A DNA stretch of 50,821 bases from Bdellovibrionales bacterium RIFOXYC1_FULL_37_79. Its GTDB lineage: Bacteria; Bdellovibrionota; Bacteriovoracia; Bacteriovoracales; Bacteriovoracaceae. Positions 26,924 through 35,783 of the stretch are shown piece by piece (positions within the stretch are counted from its first letter, which is position 1; every line of letters begins with the position of its first letter). The notes beneath the pieces were generated by a model, which had not been told where the DNA came from, ran no database searches, and was given only the letters and a program-made list of their open reading frames with translations. The stretch lies in contig MEQB01000060.1 of NCBI GenBank assembly GCA_001770015.1, positions 1-50,821 on the forward strand, given 5' to 3'. The translations under genes were made by a program, and so were the position numbers.

Positions 26924-27315
26924 ATATTTTTTGATAAATATTTGACGACATCGCCGCAGCTGATTTGGCCTACCAACACCCCGGTTTTATCCACCACCGG
27001 AAAACGTCTCACCTTGGAAGTTATAAATTTTAAGGCTATCTCGTAAATATCGGCATCACATCTCACCGTTTCAATATCATTGTTCATAACATCAGACACC
27101 GTTTTCACCGCAAACTCACTATCCAATTTACCCATTAAAATTGAAAGAAGATCTTTTTCTGAGACAATGCCAATCAAATTGCTATTTTGAAGCACGGGTG
27201 CCCCGGAAATTCCATTTTTTACAAAAATTTGCATGGCCTGGTTGATATCCATTTCTGGATCAAGTGTGATCAAATTTTTTTCCATCAAATCGCTGGCACA
27301 TATAGCTTTCGGCAT
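26920..27315 (-). CDS. Two-CBS-domain protein
   Basis: A stand-alone pair of CBS domains, about 131 residues, which usually bind adenine nucleotides and act as a regulatory sensor. The first unit reads MEKNLITLDPEMDINQAMQIF...GAPVL and the second MNNDIETVRCDADIYEIALKFI...RRFPVVD, each ending in a typical V-G-x-(V/I)-S. The start is the ATG at 27315, immediately after GGGGGAG. A longer reading adds an unsupported tail. The partner protein is unknown. Confidence 0.85.
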   Translation of the reverse strand: MPKAICASDLMEKNLITLDPEMDINQAMQIFVKNGISGAPVLQNSNLIGIVSEKDLLSILMGKLDSEFAVKTVSDVMNNDIETVRCDADIYEIALKFITSKVRRFPVVDKTGVLVGQISCGDVVKYLSKNI

Positions 27316-27403
27316 AATTACTCCCCCTATGTATTTATTTTCACCATTGTAAGGCATTTTTTAAAATAATTCATACTGATAATAGGTCCAGATTAATTAA
27401 ACC

Positions 27404-27559
27404 ATGAGTGATTTATTCCTTTTTATTGTTAGCGTATTGATTTTATTAGATTCAAGATGTATTACTTTATTTCAACCATGTTTGACACTGGGCGCTATTT
27501 TAGGTATTTTAATCTTTTATTTTGAACTGATGAACACTAACAAGGCACGATTGACTTGA
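27404..27559 (+). CDS. 51-aa membrane microprotein coupled to mtgA
   Basis: A 51-residue reading frame with two hydrophobic segments (LFLFIVSVLILLD and TLGAILGILIFYFEL) linked by a short loop with two cysteines. Its stop codon TGA (27557-27559) overlaps the TTG start of the transglycosylase gene (27556-27558), the usual TTGA arrangement of translational coupling. It is probably a small inner-membrane protein that acts with, or sets the translation rate of, MtgA. No good ribosome site is visible before its ATG, so the start is less certain. No family is recognised. Confidence 0.55.
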   Translation: MSDLFLFIVSVLILLDSRCITLFQPCLTLGAILGILIFYFELMNTNKARLT

Positions 27560-28386
27560 ATAAAAAAAACTTGGCACTGCTTTTTCTTTTTTTTATTTTA
27601 ATTGTAGGAGTCTATTTTTTATTCTTCTTGTTACCTATCTTTCACGATGCCAAATTACTAAAAACTCACTACGTCACGGCCACCATTAAAAATGATCAAG
27701 TTGACTACAAACTGGTCACAAAAAGGCCTTTCAATTGGATCAGTCCCAGGCAAAACCCTCTGGCGACCAAAGCGATTATGATCAGTGAAGATTGGGCATT
27801 TTATAATCATGAAGGAGTCGATTTAAATCAAATCAAAGAAACCGTCATAGGCAATCTCCGCCAAAAAAAGAAAATTCGGGGGGCCAGTACCATTACTCAA
27901 CAACTAGTTAAAAATTTATTTCTATCCAAAGAAAAAACCATCGTCAGAAAAATCAATGAAATCATCATTGCCCTTTATCTTGAATCAGTGGTTGGAAAAC
28001 AAAAAATTTTAGAGACCTATCTAAATGTCATCGAGTACGGAAAAAACCTGTATGGGATCAATAAGGCAGCTTATTTTTATTTCCAAAAATCTTTTAGTGA
28101 ATTAAATCCCAAGGAAGCGGCCTTCCTAGCAATGCTGCTACCTAATCCTAAAAAATATTCAAGCTCTTATTTCCGCAAGGAGCTCACCCCTTACGCCAAA
28201 AAAATCATTAAAAATATCCTTAACAAGTTAACCACCGTACGGGCCATCGACCCAGGTCAACGGGATTTTTATCTCATGCAAGAATTTGATTGGGAAATCA
28301 CCCAACCACCTGCCAATCCTGAAGAAAAGGCGCAAGAAGAAGAATTAACTGCGGAAGAACAAGCTTTCCTAGATCAACTGGACTAA
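27556..28386 (+). CDS. mtgA: Monofunctional peptidoglycan glycosyltransferase
   Basis: A GT51 transglycosylase that polymerises lipid II into glycan strands at the outer face of the inner membrane. After an N-terminal membrane anchor (LALLFLFFILIVGVYFLFF), the five family motifs include SEDWAFYNHEGVD (catalytic E78), RGASTITQQLVKN, and KILETYLNVIEYG (second Glu, E153). There is no transpeptidase domain, so it is MtgA-like. The last 20 residues are strongly acidic, an unusual tail. It starts with TTG overlapping the stop of the 51-aa membrane protein. Confidence 0.9.
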   Translation: MNKKNLALLFLFFILIVGVYFLFFLLPIFHDAKLLKTHYVTATIKNDQVDYKLVTKRPFNWISPRQNPLATKAIMISEDWAFYNHEGVDLNQIKETVIGNLRQKKKIRGASTITQQLVKNLFLSKEKTIVRKINEIIIALYLESVVGKQKILETYLNVIEYGKNLYGINKAAYFYFQKSFSELNPKEAAFLAMLLPNPKKYSSSYFRKELTPYAKKIIKNILNKLTTVRAIDPGQRDFYLMQEFDWEITQPPANPEEKAQEEELTAEEQAFLDQLD

Positions 28387-28510
28387 TCATTCTTTGGTAA
28401 TAAAACGGCAAAAACGGCAAATTGATTCATTAAATATTTCAAATATCCGACAAGCTCAGTGATGATATAATAAAACAGTACTTTTCTTCTTTAATATAAA
28501 GGAGACACCG

Positions 28511-28669
28511 ATGAGCACAACAAAATTATTTTTATTTACCTTGCTTGCATTTTTGGCGATCGCTTGTTCTACATCTAATCGTGATCCGGCCCAGACCAAT
28601 TGTAACCCCGATGGTTCAACCAATGCTGGAACTCATTTTCAAGATTACGAAAGATGTAACGATCTCTAA
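28511..28669 (+). CDS. 52-aa lipoprotein, unknown
   Basis: A short gene with an AAAGGAG eight bases before its ATG. The lipoprotein signal ends in the lipobox LAIAC (Cys19), followed by a 34-residue polar mature part with two more cysteines (NCNPDG and ERCNDL) that could form a disulfide. A TATAAT at 28466-28471 is a plausible -10 element 40 bases upstream. Similar very small lipoproteins are common in this kind of genome. The function is unknown. Confidence 0.7.
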   Translation: MSTTKLFLFTLLAFLAIACSTSNRDPAQTNCNPDGSTNAGTHFQDYERCNDL

Positions 28670-28766
28670 TCTGCAATTGTTCCAAGTCATTAACATTTAT
28701 CCAAATAAGCCTTAACAATGAGTTTTTCCAATGATATCTAGCTCCCATAAGTTAAGGGGGAGTCGA

Positions 28767-29852
28767 TTGAAATATCTAATACTACTTACTGCGGTCATTT
28801 TCCTTGCCAATCAGACCTATGCACTTACCACTGAAGTTAAAGGTTTTGTAGGACTTGATATCCTTAAATTCTACAAAACCGAAAGTAGCACTCCAACCCT
28901 CCAAACCGGTATTGGAACCTTAGATCTAAAATTTTATGCTTATCACGACAATATATCTTTTAAATTAAAACTTGATTTGGATGACAGCGAAATGAACGAG
29001 GCCTACAACCTATTTGAAGAGGCCAATGCCACTTACCGCATTACCGATAGTTTTAAAATTACCGCCGGAAAAGGATTGGTTCCTTTCAATCAAAAAAGAT
29101 ACGGCATCGTAGAGAGTGCTTACCTGGATGGTGGAAGTCCGTTAGGAGGAATTAATTCTTGGAGAGATCCTGATAACAAGATTTTAATCATCCTTACCAA
29201 TGGAAGTTATAAGCAAGGCTATATGAACCATTTTACCTTTTACGGGGAAAGTAAACAAATAGAAAGAAACTCTGATGGAAGCCTTAAGATCTCTGTTGAT
29301 AAAAATGGATATGAGTCATTAAACTACAAAACCACCAAAGACTTTCAAACTAAAGATCAAAGAGGTTTTGCCAATAAACTTGAATTCTTTTTAGGGAAAC
29401 TGACCGTTTATGGTTCGGGGATTTATTATTATAATGACGCTTACCCCATGGATAGTTGGGCATTGGATGCTGGGGGAAGATACGTTACCCCGGAACTAGA
29501 AATTTGGTTAGAAACACTTTACGGTTTTTATTCCACCCACTCTGCCGCCAAATACCCCGCCTTTAAACAGTATGAAAAACTTATTCAACTAGGCATGGAA
29601 AAAAGACTTAATCAAAATTTTTTCATAGGTACTAATATCGAAGGTATGCTGGTTAAAAAACATACCTGGCAATCTCAGATGGATGATCATCGCCAGATGA
29701 AACTCGAAATAGGGCCTAAGTATTTAATTAGAGAAAATGCCTTTGTAACTTTTGGAATTGTTGGCGAGAAAAAGAAAACCTATCGAAATAGTGTATATAA
29801 GAGCACTAAACACCTGCTGGGAACCGCTCTCAAATTGTCATTTTGGTATTAA
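28767..29852 (+). CDS. Outer-membrane beta-barrel (porin-like) protein
   Basis: After a signal peptide (LKYLILLTAVIFLANQTYA) the sequence is a series of alternating amphipathic strands rich in aromatic residues, with polar turns, and it ends in S-F-W-Y, the aromatic C-terminal signature of outer-membrane barrels. Segments such as GKGLVPFNQKRYG resemble phosphate-selective (OprP-like) porins, but that is uncertain. I start at the TTG at 28767, because GGGGGAG lies four bases upstream. An ATG at 28731 would add 12 polar residues before the signal and lacks a ribosome site. aroE starts four bases after the stop. Confidence 0.72.
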   Translation: MKYLILLTAVIFLANQTYALTTEVKGFVGLDILKFYKTESSTPTLQTGIGTLDLKFYAYHDNISFKLKLDLDDSEMNEAYNLFEEANATYRITDSFKITAGKGLVPFNQKRYGIVESAYLDGGSPLGGINSWRDPDNKILIILTNGSYKQGYMNHFTFYGESKQIERNSDGSLKISVDKNGYESLNYKTTKDFQTKDQRGFANKLEFFLGKLTVYGSGIYYYNDAYPMDSWALDAGGRYVTPELEIWLETLYGFYSTHSAAKYPAFKQYEKLIQLGMEKRLNQNFFIGTNIEGMLVKKHTWQSQMDDHRQMKLEIGPKYLIRENAFVTFGIVGEKKKTYRNSVYKSTKHLLGTALKLSFWY

Positions 29853-29855
29853 GAA

Positions 29856-30620
29856 GTGTTAAAACTTGCAGTTGCTGGAAATCCTATTATTCATAGCAAA
29901 AGTCCTGGATTATTTAAATCTGCCGGTCTTCCACTTAGCTATATTAAAATTCAAACCAGCTCCGCTAAAACATTAATCGATTATCTGATTAAAAATAAAT
30001 TTGATGGCTGCAACCTGACCTCACCCTTAAAAGAGACGATCATCCCCCATCTTGATACCCTGGATAATATTGCTAAAACCATTGGGGCGGTCAACACCCT
30101 TAAAATTCAAAAAGGAAAACTAATGGGTTTCAACACCGATCCCTACGGGATTTTTGAATCTCTTAAACATTTTTCAGTAGGAGGGAAAAAAGGCCTAATA
30201 CTAGGTACCGGCGGTGCTGCTAAATCTGCCATTTATGCTCTCAAAAATCTGCAAGTTGACCTCACTATCACTGGAAGAAACGAGTCAAAATTATATGAGC
30301 TAACTAAACATTTTAGGATTTCCTCAATTCCTTGGAGTGAGGTTGAAAAAAAAATCACAGATTTTGATTTGATTATTTCCACGCTTCCTTCAATGCTAGA
30401 CTGCGCTTTAGCACTTCACATTTCCTCTAACCAGATATTTCTTGACGCCAACTATAAGGATCTATATCTGAACCAATTTCCTTATAGAATAAACGGACTC
30501 ACCTGGCTAAAAGGCCAGGCCACCAAATCGCTAGAAATTTTCACAGGAGAAAAAAATCTCTTATTGGATTTCTCATCTGAAGATAATGAACCAGATCTGG
30601 AATTGGTAATTTTGGATTAA
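29856..30620 (+). CDS. aroE: Shikimate dehydrogenase
   Basis: It reduces 3-dehydroshikimate to shikimate with NADPH in the aromatic amino acid pathway. Hallmarks are the substrate-binding GNPIIHSKSPGLF at the N-terminus, CNLTSPLKE with the catalytic Lys, GAVNTL, the nucleotide loop GTGGAAKSAI and the NTD of GFNTDPYG. At 254 residues it is slightly short of the usual 270. It starts with GTG three bases after the porin-like gene, so it is probably co-transcribed. Its 3' end lies three bases from the converging thpR. Confidence 0.9.
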   Translation: MLKLAVAGNPIIHSKSPGLFKSAGLPLSYIKIQTSSAKTLIDYLIKNKFDGCNLTSPLKETIIPHLDTLDNIAKTIGAVNTLKIQKGKLMGFNTDPYGIFESLKHFSVGGKKGLILGTGGAAKSAIYALKNLQVDLTITGRNESKLYELTKHFRISSIPWSEVEKKITDFDLIISTLPSMLDCALALHISSNQIFLDANYKDLYLNQFPYRINGLTWLKGQATKSLEIFTGEKNLLLDFSSEDNEPDLELVILD

Positions 30621-30623
30621 TCA

Positions 30624-31157
30624 TTAAAGTAGCGGATACTGTCCCTCAATCGTATATGACAACCCGTCCTCAGAATTTGTACTGGAAAAAACTTGAAAGC
30701 TTTCCACCGCAAATTCTATTTCAGTATTCATATCCACTTCTTTTAAGTATTTATTAAAATCGTCATACAAAACATCCTGGGGCCTGGCCAGAGTCACATG
30801 AGGGTGAAAATCCCTTTTATCAAAATTAATCCCCAGCTCTTCCAAAACCGTATCAATTTGTTCTTTTAATTGTTCTATACTTTTTGATTTTTCCACACCG
30901 GCCCAAATAACCCGTGGGCCCTTTTTGGATTTGGAGTAGCCAATTCCCTTGGTTTTTAGATTAAATTTTTTAATCTTGATTTGTTCCAGTTCACTTATTA
31001 ATGTCCGGTAGGAAACCCGATCCACTTCACCTAGAAAACATAAGGTGACATGCATGTTTTCGGGTTTTACCCAATTCGTATGCAAACTGTGACATTGTGA
31101 ACGAAGATGATGTTTAACACTGTCTGGTAATGAAAATCCAATAAAAATCCTCAGCAT
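30624..31157 (-). CDS. thpR: RNA 2',3'-cyclic phosphodiesterase (2H family)
   Basis: A 2H phosphoesterase of the ThpR/LigT family with both catalytic His-x-Thr motifs: MHVTLCFLGEV at residues 36-38 and HPHVTLARPQD near residue 122. It opens 2',3'-cyclic phosphates on RNA or tRNA ends. The start is the ATG at 31157, preceded by GAGG, giving 177 residues; an upstream reading adds 12 residues without support. It is a single gene that converges on aroE. Confidence 0.88.
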   Translation of the reverse strand: MLRIFIGFSLPDSVKHHLRSQCHSLHTNWVKPENMHVTLCFLGEVDRVSYRTLISELEQIKIKKFNLKTKGIGYSKSKKGPRVIWAGVEKSKSIEQLKEQIDTVLEELGINFDKRDFHPHVTLARPQDVLYDDFNKYLKEVDMNTEIEFAVESFQVFSSTNSEDGLSYTIEGQYPLL

Positions 31158-31204
31158 GAAACCTCGCTTTTCATGTAATTTATAAAAATACAATTTATTT
31201 TATT

Positions 31205-31236
31205 AAAAACGCCTGAATTACTATTTTAAATCAGGC
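31205..31236 (-). terminator. Intrinsic terminator after fbaA
   Basis: In the minus direction GCCTGATTT pairs with AATTCAGGC (six perfect G/C-rich pairs plus A/T pairs with mismatch), followed by GTTTTT (31205-31210). It lies about 100 bases past the fbaA stop. Confidence 0.6.
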
Positions 31237-31335
31237 AAAACTTATTCGTGCAGTCAGTACAAACCAATCCAGCTTATAATCATTCTGTCTTAATCGAATG
31301 ACTAAATTATATCTCAAATGTTACGAAATTAAAAA

Positions 31336-32412
31336 TTAATTTCGCCCTAATGCATTTAAATCCTCAAAAGCAATCATTAATCTTTTTACCATTGATTCTT
31401 CGGATTCCCTTAGCCATTTTCTGGGGTCATAATATTTCTTATTGGGTTTATCATCACCTTCGGGATTACCAATTTGGCCTTGCAAATAGGGTTTTTTAGA
31501 CTCATAGTAATCTTTAATGCCAACCCACGATGCCCACTGAGTATCAGTATCAATATTCATTTTAATAACACCGTAACTGATGGCCTCTCTAATTTCTTGA
31601 GTAGATGATCCTGAACCTCCGTGGAAAACAAAGTTAACCGGATTTTTGGAAGTACTATATTTCTTCGTTATATGATCTTGGGAATTTTTTAGAATGATAG
31701 GAGTTAATTTAACGTTGCCTGGCTTATAAACACCATGCACGTTTCCAAAGGAAGCTGCTATCGTAAAACGCTCACTGATGGCACTTAATTTCTGATAGGC
31801 GTAAGCGACATCTGCCGGTTGGGTATATAACTTGGAGTTTTCAATATCAGTATTGTCCACACCATCTTCTTCCCCACCCGTACATCCCAGTTCAATTTCC
31901 AAAGTCATGCCCATTTTGTCCATTCTTTTTAAATATTTTTCACAAATGGCGATATTTTCTTCCAAAGGTTCCTCTGAAAGATCCAGCATATGCGAGCTAA
32001 ACAGTGGCCGACCATATTGCTTATACCATTTTTCACCTTCATCCAGAAGGCCATCAATCCAAGGAAGTAATTTTTTGGCGGCGTGATCGGTATGCAAGAT
32101 AACCGGAATGCCATACGCCTCCGCAATAGTATGCACAAGTTTGGCACCAGCAATAGCACCTAAAATTGCACCACTTTGACCGGAGGTTGGAATTGCTTTA
32201 CCCGCAACAAACGCAGCACCACCATTGGAAAATTGAATGATCACTGGTGCTTTGGCCTTACTGGCAGCCTCTAAAACAGCGCAAATTGAATTGGTTCCCA
32301 CCACATTGACTGCCGGCAAGGCGAATCCTTCTTTTTTAGCAGCACTAAAGATTTTTTTTACATCGTCACCAAAAACTACACCTGGTTTTACCAAATCCAA
32401 TATTTTCGTCAT
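31336..32412 (-). CDS. fbaA: Class II fructose-bisphosphate aldolase
   Basis: A zinc aldolase of the E. coli FbaA (class IIA) type, 358 residues versus 359 in E. coli. It splits fructose 1,6-bisphosphate into DHAP and glyceraldehyde 3-phosphate. Seen are the zinc/catalytic loop LHTDHAAKKLLPW, LEIELGCTGGEEDGVD (zinc Glu), the zinc His in GNVHGVYKPGN, and FHGGSGSS with INIDTDTQWA-type DHAP phosphate-binding residues. An AGGAG precedes the ATG. It is a single gene between a terminator and a 225-bp upstream region. Confidence 0.95.
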   Translation of the reverse strand: MTKILDLVKPGVVFGDDVKKIFSAAKKEGFALPAVNVVGTNSICAVLEAASKAKAPVIIQFSNGGAAFVAGKAIPTSGQSGAILGAIAGAKLVHTIAEAYGIPVILHTDHAAKKLLPWIDGLLDEGEKWYKQYGRPLFSSHMLDLSEEPLEENIAICEKYLKRMDKMGMTLEIELGCTGGEEDGVDNTDIENSKLYTQPADVAYAYQKLSAISERFTIAASFGNVHGVYKPGNVKLTPIILKNSQDHITKKYSTSKNPVNFVFHGGSGSSTQEIREAISYGVIKMNIDTDTQWASWVGIKDYYESKKPYLQGQIGNPEGDDKPNKKYYDPRKWLRESEESMVKRLMIAFEDLNALGRN

Positions 32413-32637
32413 AAAATACGCTCCTTTATAAATGCGATTAATTTTTTAAAAAAACGATACACCAATCATTAAAAAGAGAAAAGGTAAAAAGCGCCAAAAT
32501 GCCGGACAAAACCAGTCAACCTTTAGGGGCTAACCCGCTTGTTCACTAGGCAAAAAAGCGTTTTCAGCAATCAGTAATTTCGATAAAGTATATTTTTGTA
32601 TATAATAGATCCATAGTTTCTATTTGAGGGCAAGTAA

Positions 32638-33042
32638 ATGGCGAAAGCATCTGAATTAAGCAATCAGGAATTAGTAGAGTTGATTGCCAAACACGAAAAA
32701 GTTTTAAGAAGGCTTTACAAAGAAAGAGATAATCGAAAAATTGCCGGTCGGGATATTTCCTTTGAAAAAGGTACTACTTCTATCAGTAAAGGATTTTCAC
32801 CTGAATTCAGTTTTGATCTTAAAAAAGAAGGCATCACCCAGGAAAACATTTTAGGTGGTAAAGAGGGAAAAAAAAACAAGGATGATCATAGTTCAACCTA
32901 CCGAATTACCCAACTGTTAAACTTGAGCGGTGAACAATTGGAAGAGCTCAATAGGGCACAAGAAAAAATCAGAAAAGAAGAGGAAAAAATAAGGGCAGCT
33001 AAAGAGAAGGAAAAAGATAAACCCAAAGGGAGATTTGGTTGA
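32638..33042 (+). CDS. Charged coiled-coil protein of unknown function (134 aa)
   Basis: A cytoplasmic-looking protein without a signal. The first 35 residues and the last 45 are highly charged helices (ELVELIAKHEKVLRRLYKER, and LEELNRAQEKIRKEEEKIRA), probably coiled coils, around a polar middle. GAGGG precedes the ATG and a TATAAT at 32601-32606 is a plausible -10 box. A secreted protease gene starts one base after its stop, so the two are likely one operon. No known family is recognised. Confidence 0.7.
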   Translation: MAKASELSNQELVELIAKHEKVLRRLYKERDNRKIAGRDISFEKGTTSISKGFSPEFSFDLKKEGITQENILGGKEGKKNKDDHSSTYRITQLLNLSGEQLEELNRAQEKIRKEEEKIRAAKEKEKDKPKGRFG

Positions 33043-33043
33043 T

Positions 33044-33964
33044 ATGAAAACATTAATATTTACATTATTTCTTATCCAAACATCACTGGTACAAGCACTG
33101 ATCACCAGCAAGTCCATTTATGGAGAAGATGATCGCTATGAGGCTTCTAATCATCCTGATCAACATCTGTTGGAACAAAGTCGCTCAGTAGCGGCCATGG
33201 TTCATGCTAACAAATTACTCTTAAGCGATAATCCCAATATTATTGATTTTAAAAAAACCACCCTGAATGAAATCCTGGAACACGGTCTTTGTCCCGGCGA
33301 ACGTTATGCCGATCAATATTCACTGGCCACCTGTTCCGGTTTTCTGATTTCCCCGGATACCATCCTCACCGCCGGCCACTGCGTGGAAAACGAAAAAGAT
33401 TGTGTCCGCTACAAATGGATATTTGATTTTGATAATCACAGTAATTATTTCACTCAAGATAATGTATATGGATGTAAGCAAGTCATCAAACAATCCCTGT
33501 ATCACAGCAGAAGAAAAATTAAAGACTTTTCTCTCGTCCAATTGGATAGGCCCGTCACCGGACGAACTCCCCTCGCATTTAATCGGGTTGATTCATTAAA
33601 ACCCTCCTCAACCCTGGCGGTAATCGGACACCCCTCGGGACTTCCCCTTAAAATAGCCAGCAATGGCAAAAAGCAAAACTGGAGTGAAGAGGAGAAAAAA
33701 CATTTCTTAACATATATATTCAAAAGATTTTGGTTTTTCCGGGCCAGTCTGGATTCCTTCGCCGGAAATTCAGGCTCACCGGTTATCAACACTAAAACCC
33801 ATCTGGTGGAAGGCATCCTGATAGAGGGTGCTCCTGACTATACACTTACTTTCGAATTCGGCGAACCATGCCAAAAGGCCATGATCTATCCTGCCCACAC
33901 TAGCGAAGCAGAGGAGGTCGTTTTTAAATTTGGCCAGCTACAATATATTAAGGATAATTTTTAA
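33044..33964 (+). CDS. Secreted trypsin/V8-like serine protease (paralogue 1)
   Basis: The signal peptide (MKTLIFTLFLIQTSLVQA) is followed by SIYGEDDR, an Ile/Tyr-Gly-Glu-Asp-Asp motif like the mature N-terminus of V8-type (S1B) glutamyl endopeptidases. The triad is His in TAGHCVEN, Asp in DFSLVQLDRPV and Ser in FAGNSGSPVIN. ATCSGFLIS and CVRYKWIFDF mark structural cysteines. I start at the ATG at 33044 (GGGAG 11 bases upstream) rather than the TTG at 33035. It resembles the proteins at 41388-42257 and 44937-45878. The gene end overlaps the converging asd by 27 bases. Confidence 0.85.
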   Translation: MKTLIFTLFLIQTSLVQALITSKSIYGEDDRYEASNHPDQHLLEQSRSVAAMVHANKLLLSDNPNIIDFKKTTLNEILEHGLCPGERYADQYSLATCSGFLISPDTILTAGHCVENEKDCVRYKWIFDFDNHSNYFTQDNVYGCKQVIKQSLYHSRRKIKDFSLVQLDRPVTGRTPLAFNRVDSLKPSSTLAVIGHPSGLPLKIASNGKKQNWSEEEKKHFLTYIFKRFWFFRASLDSFAGNSGSPVINTKTHLVEGILIEGAPDYTLTFEFGEPCQKAMIYPAHTSEAEEVVFKFGQLQYIKDNF

Positions 33965-35032
33965 CATCCGCCGCAAAGGCTCAGCGGCTCCCCAAAGTAG
34001 TTGGTCGCCGACGGTAAAAAGACTTATATAATCTTTTCCCATGCTCATTTGCTTGATTCTACCAACTGCTATATCCAAGGTACCACTAACGGCCAGCGGA
34101 GTTAAATATCGCTTGGACTCCTCCACATCGTTAGGAATCAGCTTGACCCACGAATTTGATCCGGCTATTTCTTTCTCAATCGTCTTAATGGTAATATTTT
34201 TTTTAAGTTTGATGGTGACCGCCTGGGCATGTGAACGAAAAGTGGGAACTCTTACACAAATACCGTCCACTGGAAGGATCTTTTTAAGTCCCATTATTTT
34301 ATTAAGCTCAACTTGTCCTTTCCACTCCTCTTTGGTTCTGCCATCCTCCATTTTAGCATCAATCCATGGCAAAAGATTAAAGGCCAGAGGATGACCGATT
34401 TCTCCCAGGGGAAAAGTCTTCTGTTTAATTAATTGTCTAAATTCTTTTTCCAATTTGAGCGGATGCTTTTGTTCATCAATATCAAAGGCCCGCACCTGTT
34501 TTAATAAATCACCAATTTGTTTGGCACCTGCTCCCGATATGGCCTGATAAGTCATAGTGGAAATCCATTCAATCCAATCATTTTTTATTAAATTACCAAT
34601 CCCCATCAATAACAAGCTCACTGTACAGTTGCCACCGACAAAAGTTTTTATTCCTCTTGCCAGTCCTTCCTTTATGACGTGATCATTAATGGGATCCAGT
34701 CCAATGATAACATCCTTTTCCATTCTTAAATATGAAGCTGCATCAATCCAATATCCTGTCCATCCCTTTTTTCTTAAAGACGCATAAACATCCTTGGTAT
34801 AATCACTTCCTTGAGTGGTTAAAATAATATTCATTTCATGCATTAAATCCAGATCATATGCATCTAAAAAAGTATATTGTTTATGATTGATCTTGGGACC
34901 TGGCTGATTTTTAGCGCTGGATGAAAAAAAAGAATACTGATGACTTTCTTCAAAATCTTTTTCTTTAATCATACGCTCGATTAAAGTACCCCCTACCATT
35001 CCTCTAATTCCCACAATACCTATTTTTGACAT
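33938..35032 (-). CDS. asd: Aspartate-semialdehyde dehydrogenase
   Basis: It reduces aspartyl phosphate to the semialdehyde, the branch point for lysine/DAP, threonine and methionine. Seen are the NADP loop GIRGMVGGTLIERM, the active-site Cys in GGNCTVSLL, the substrate Gln region TYQAISGAGAKQ and the base in RVPTFRSHAQAVTIKL. At 364 residues it matches the Gram-negative (E. coli-like) type of about 367. It diverges from the dapB-dapA-dapD operon over a 67-bp gap, so one control region serves the DAP pathway. Confidence 0.92.
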   Translation of the reverse strand: MSKIGIVGIRGMVGGTLIERMIKEKDFEESHQYSFFSSSAKNQPGPKINHKQYTFLDAYDLDLMHEMNIILTTQGSDYTKDVYASLRKKGWTGYWIDAASYLRMEKDVIIGLDPINDHVIKEGLARGIKTFVGGNCTVSLLLMGIGNLIKNDWIEWISTMTYQAISGAGAKQIGDLLKQVRAFDIDEQKHPLKLEKEFRQLIKQKTFPLGEIGHPLAFNLLPWIDAKMEDGRTKEEWKGQVELNKIMGLKKILPVDGICVRVPTFRSHAQAVTIKLKKNITIKTIEKEIAGSNSWVKLIPNDVEESKRYLTPLAVSGTLDIAVGRIKQMSMGKDYISLFTVGDQLLWGAAEPLRRMLKIILNIL

Positions 35033-35099
35033 ATTTCCATTCCTTCTCTTTGAGTGCTAGAATAATAGATATCAATATTTTTTAGCAAGAGAAATATCC

Positions 35100-35783
35100 A
35101 TGAAAGTGGCCATCATAGGAACGGGTAAGACTGGATCTAAAGTCGTTGAATTATTACAAGACTCAAGTCCTGGCATATTTAACACCACTAACCCGCCCAC
35201 TTTGGAAAAATTAAAAAAATTTGATGTCATCATCACCTTCGTCCCAGGAACAGCTTTTCAAAACCTCCTGAAGCTCCTGCTCGACAGCCAACTGCCAGTG
35301 GTAAGCGGTGCCACCGGTTTTAACTTTCCGAATGATTTCCATGCAACCCTGATCCATAAAAAATTAAGATGGATTCATTCCAATAACTTCAGTCTAGGTA
35401 TAAATTTAATTCAACCCATGTTAAAGGCCCTTAAAAAGACCTCCCGGCTTTTTGCTGACTATCACTTCACCCTGCATGAAACCCATCATGTCCAAAAAAA
35501 AGATGCACCCAGTGGCACTAGTCAGATGTGGCAAGCCTGGCTTGGAGAAAAAATCAATATCACCAGTGAACGCACCGGCGATGTGGTGGGGACTCACTGC
35601 CTGACTCTTAACTTAGATTTTGAAAAAATAACCCTTACCCATGAAGCCCTGGATCGGAAAATATTTGCTCAAGGGGCCATCTATGCCGCCCATGAACTTT
35701 TAACTAATAAGAACCTGGAATATGGTCTCCTGAATTTTACGACATTAGTTAAAGAAAAAATCAGCGAGGAAGAAACCTTATGA
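35100..35783 (+). CDS. dapB: 4-hydroxy-tetrahydrodipicolinate reductase
   Basis: It reduces the dapA product with NAD(P)H. Seen are the nucleotide loop AIIGTGKTGSKV, the substrate/catalytic motif ETHHVQKKDAPSGT, and the VSGATGF segment that matches the usual V-x-G-T-T-G-(Y/F). At 227 residues it is shorter than the common 240-270; the region between the nucleotide loop and VVSGATGF is trimmed. Its stop overlaps the dapA start by four bases. Confidence 0.9.
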   Translation: MKVAIIGTGKTGSKVVELLQDSSPGIFNTTNPPTLEKLKKFDVIITFVPGTAFQNLLKLLLDSQLPVVSGATGFNFPNDFHATLIHKKLRWIHSNNFSLGINLIQPMLKALKKTSRLFADYHFTLHETHHVQKKDAPSGTSQMWQAWLGEKINITSERTGDVVGTHCLTLNLDFEKITLTHEALDRKIFAQGAIYAAHELLTNKNLEYGLLNFTTLVKEKISEEETL

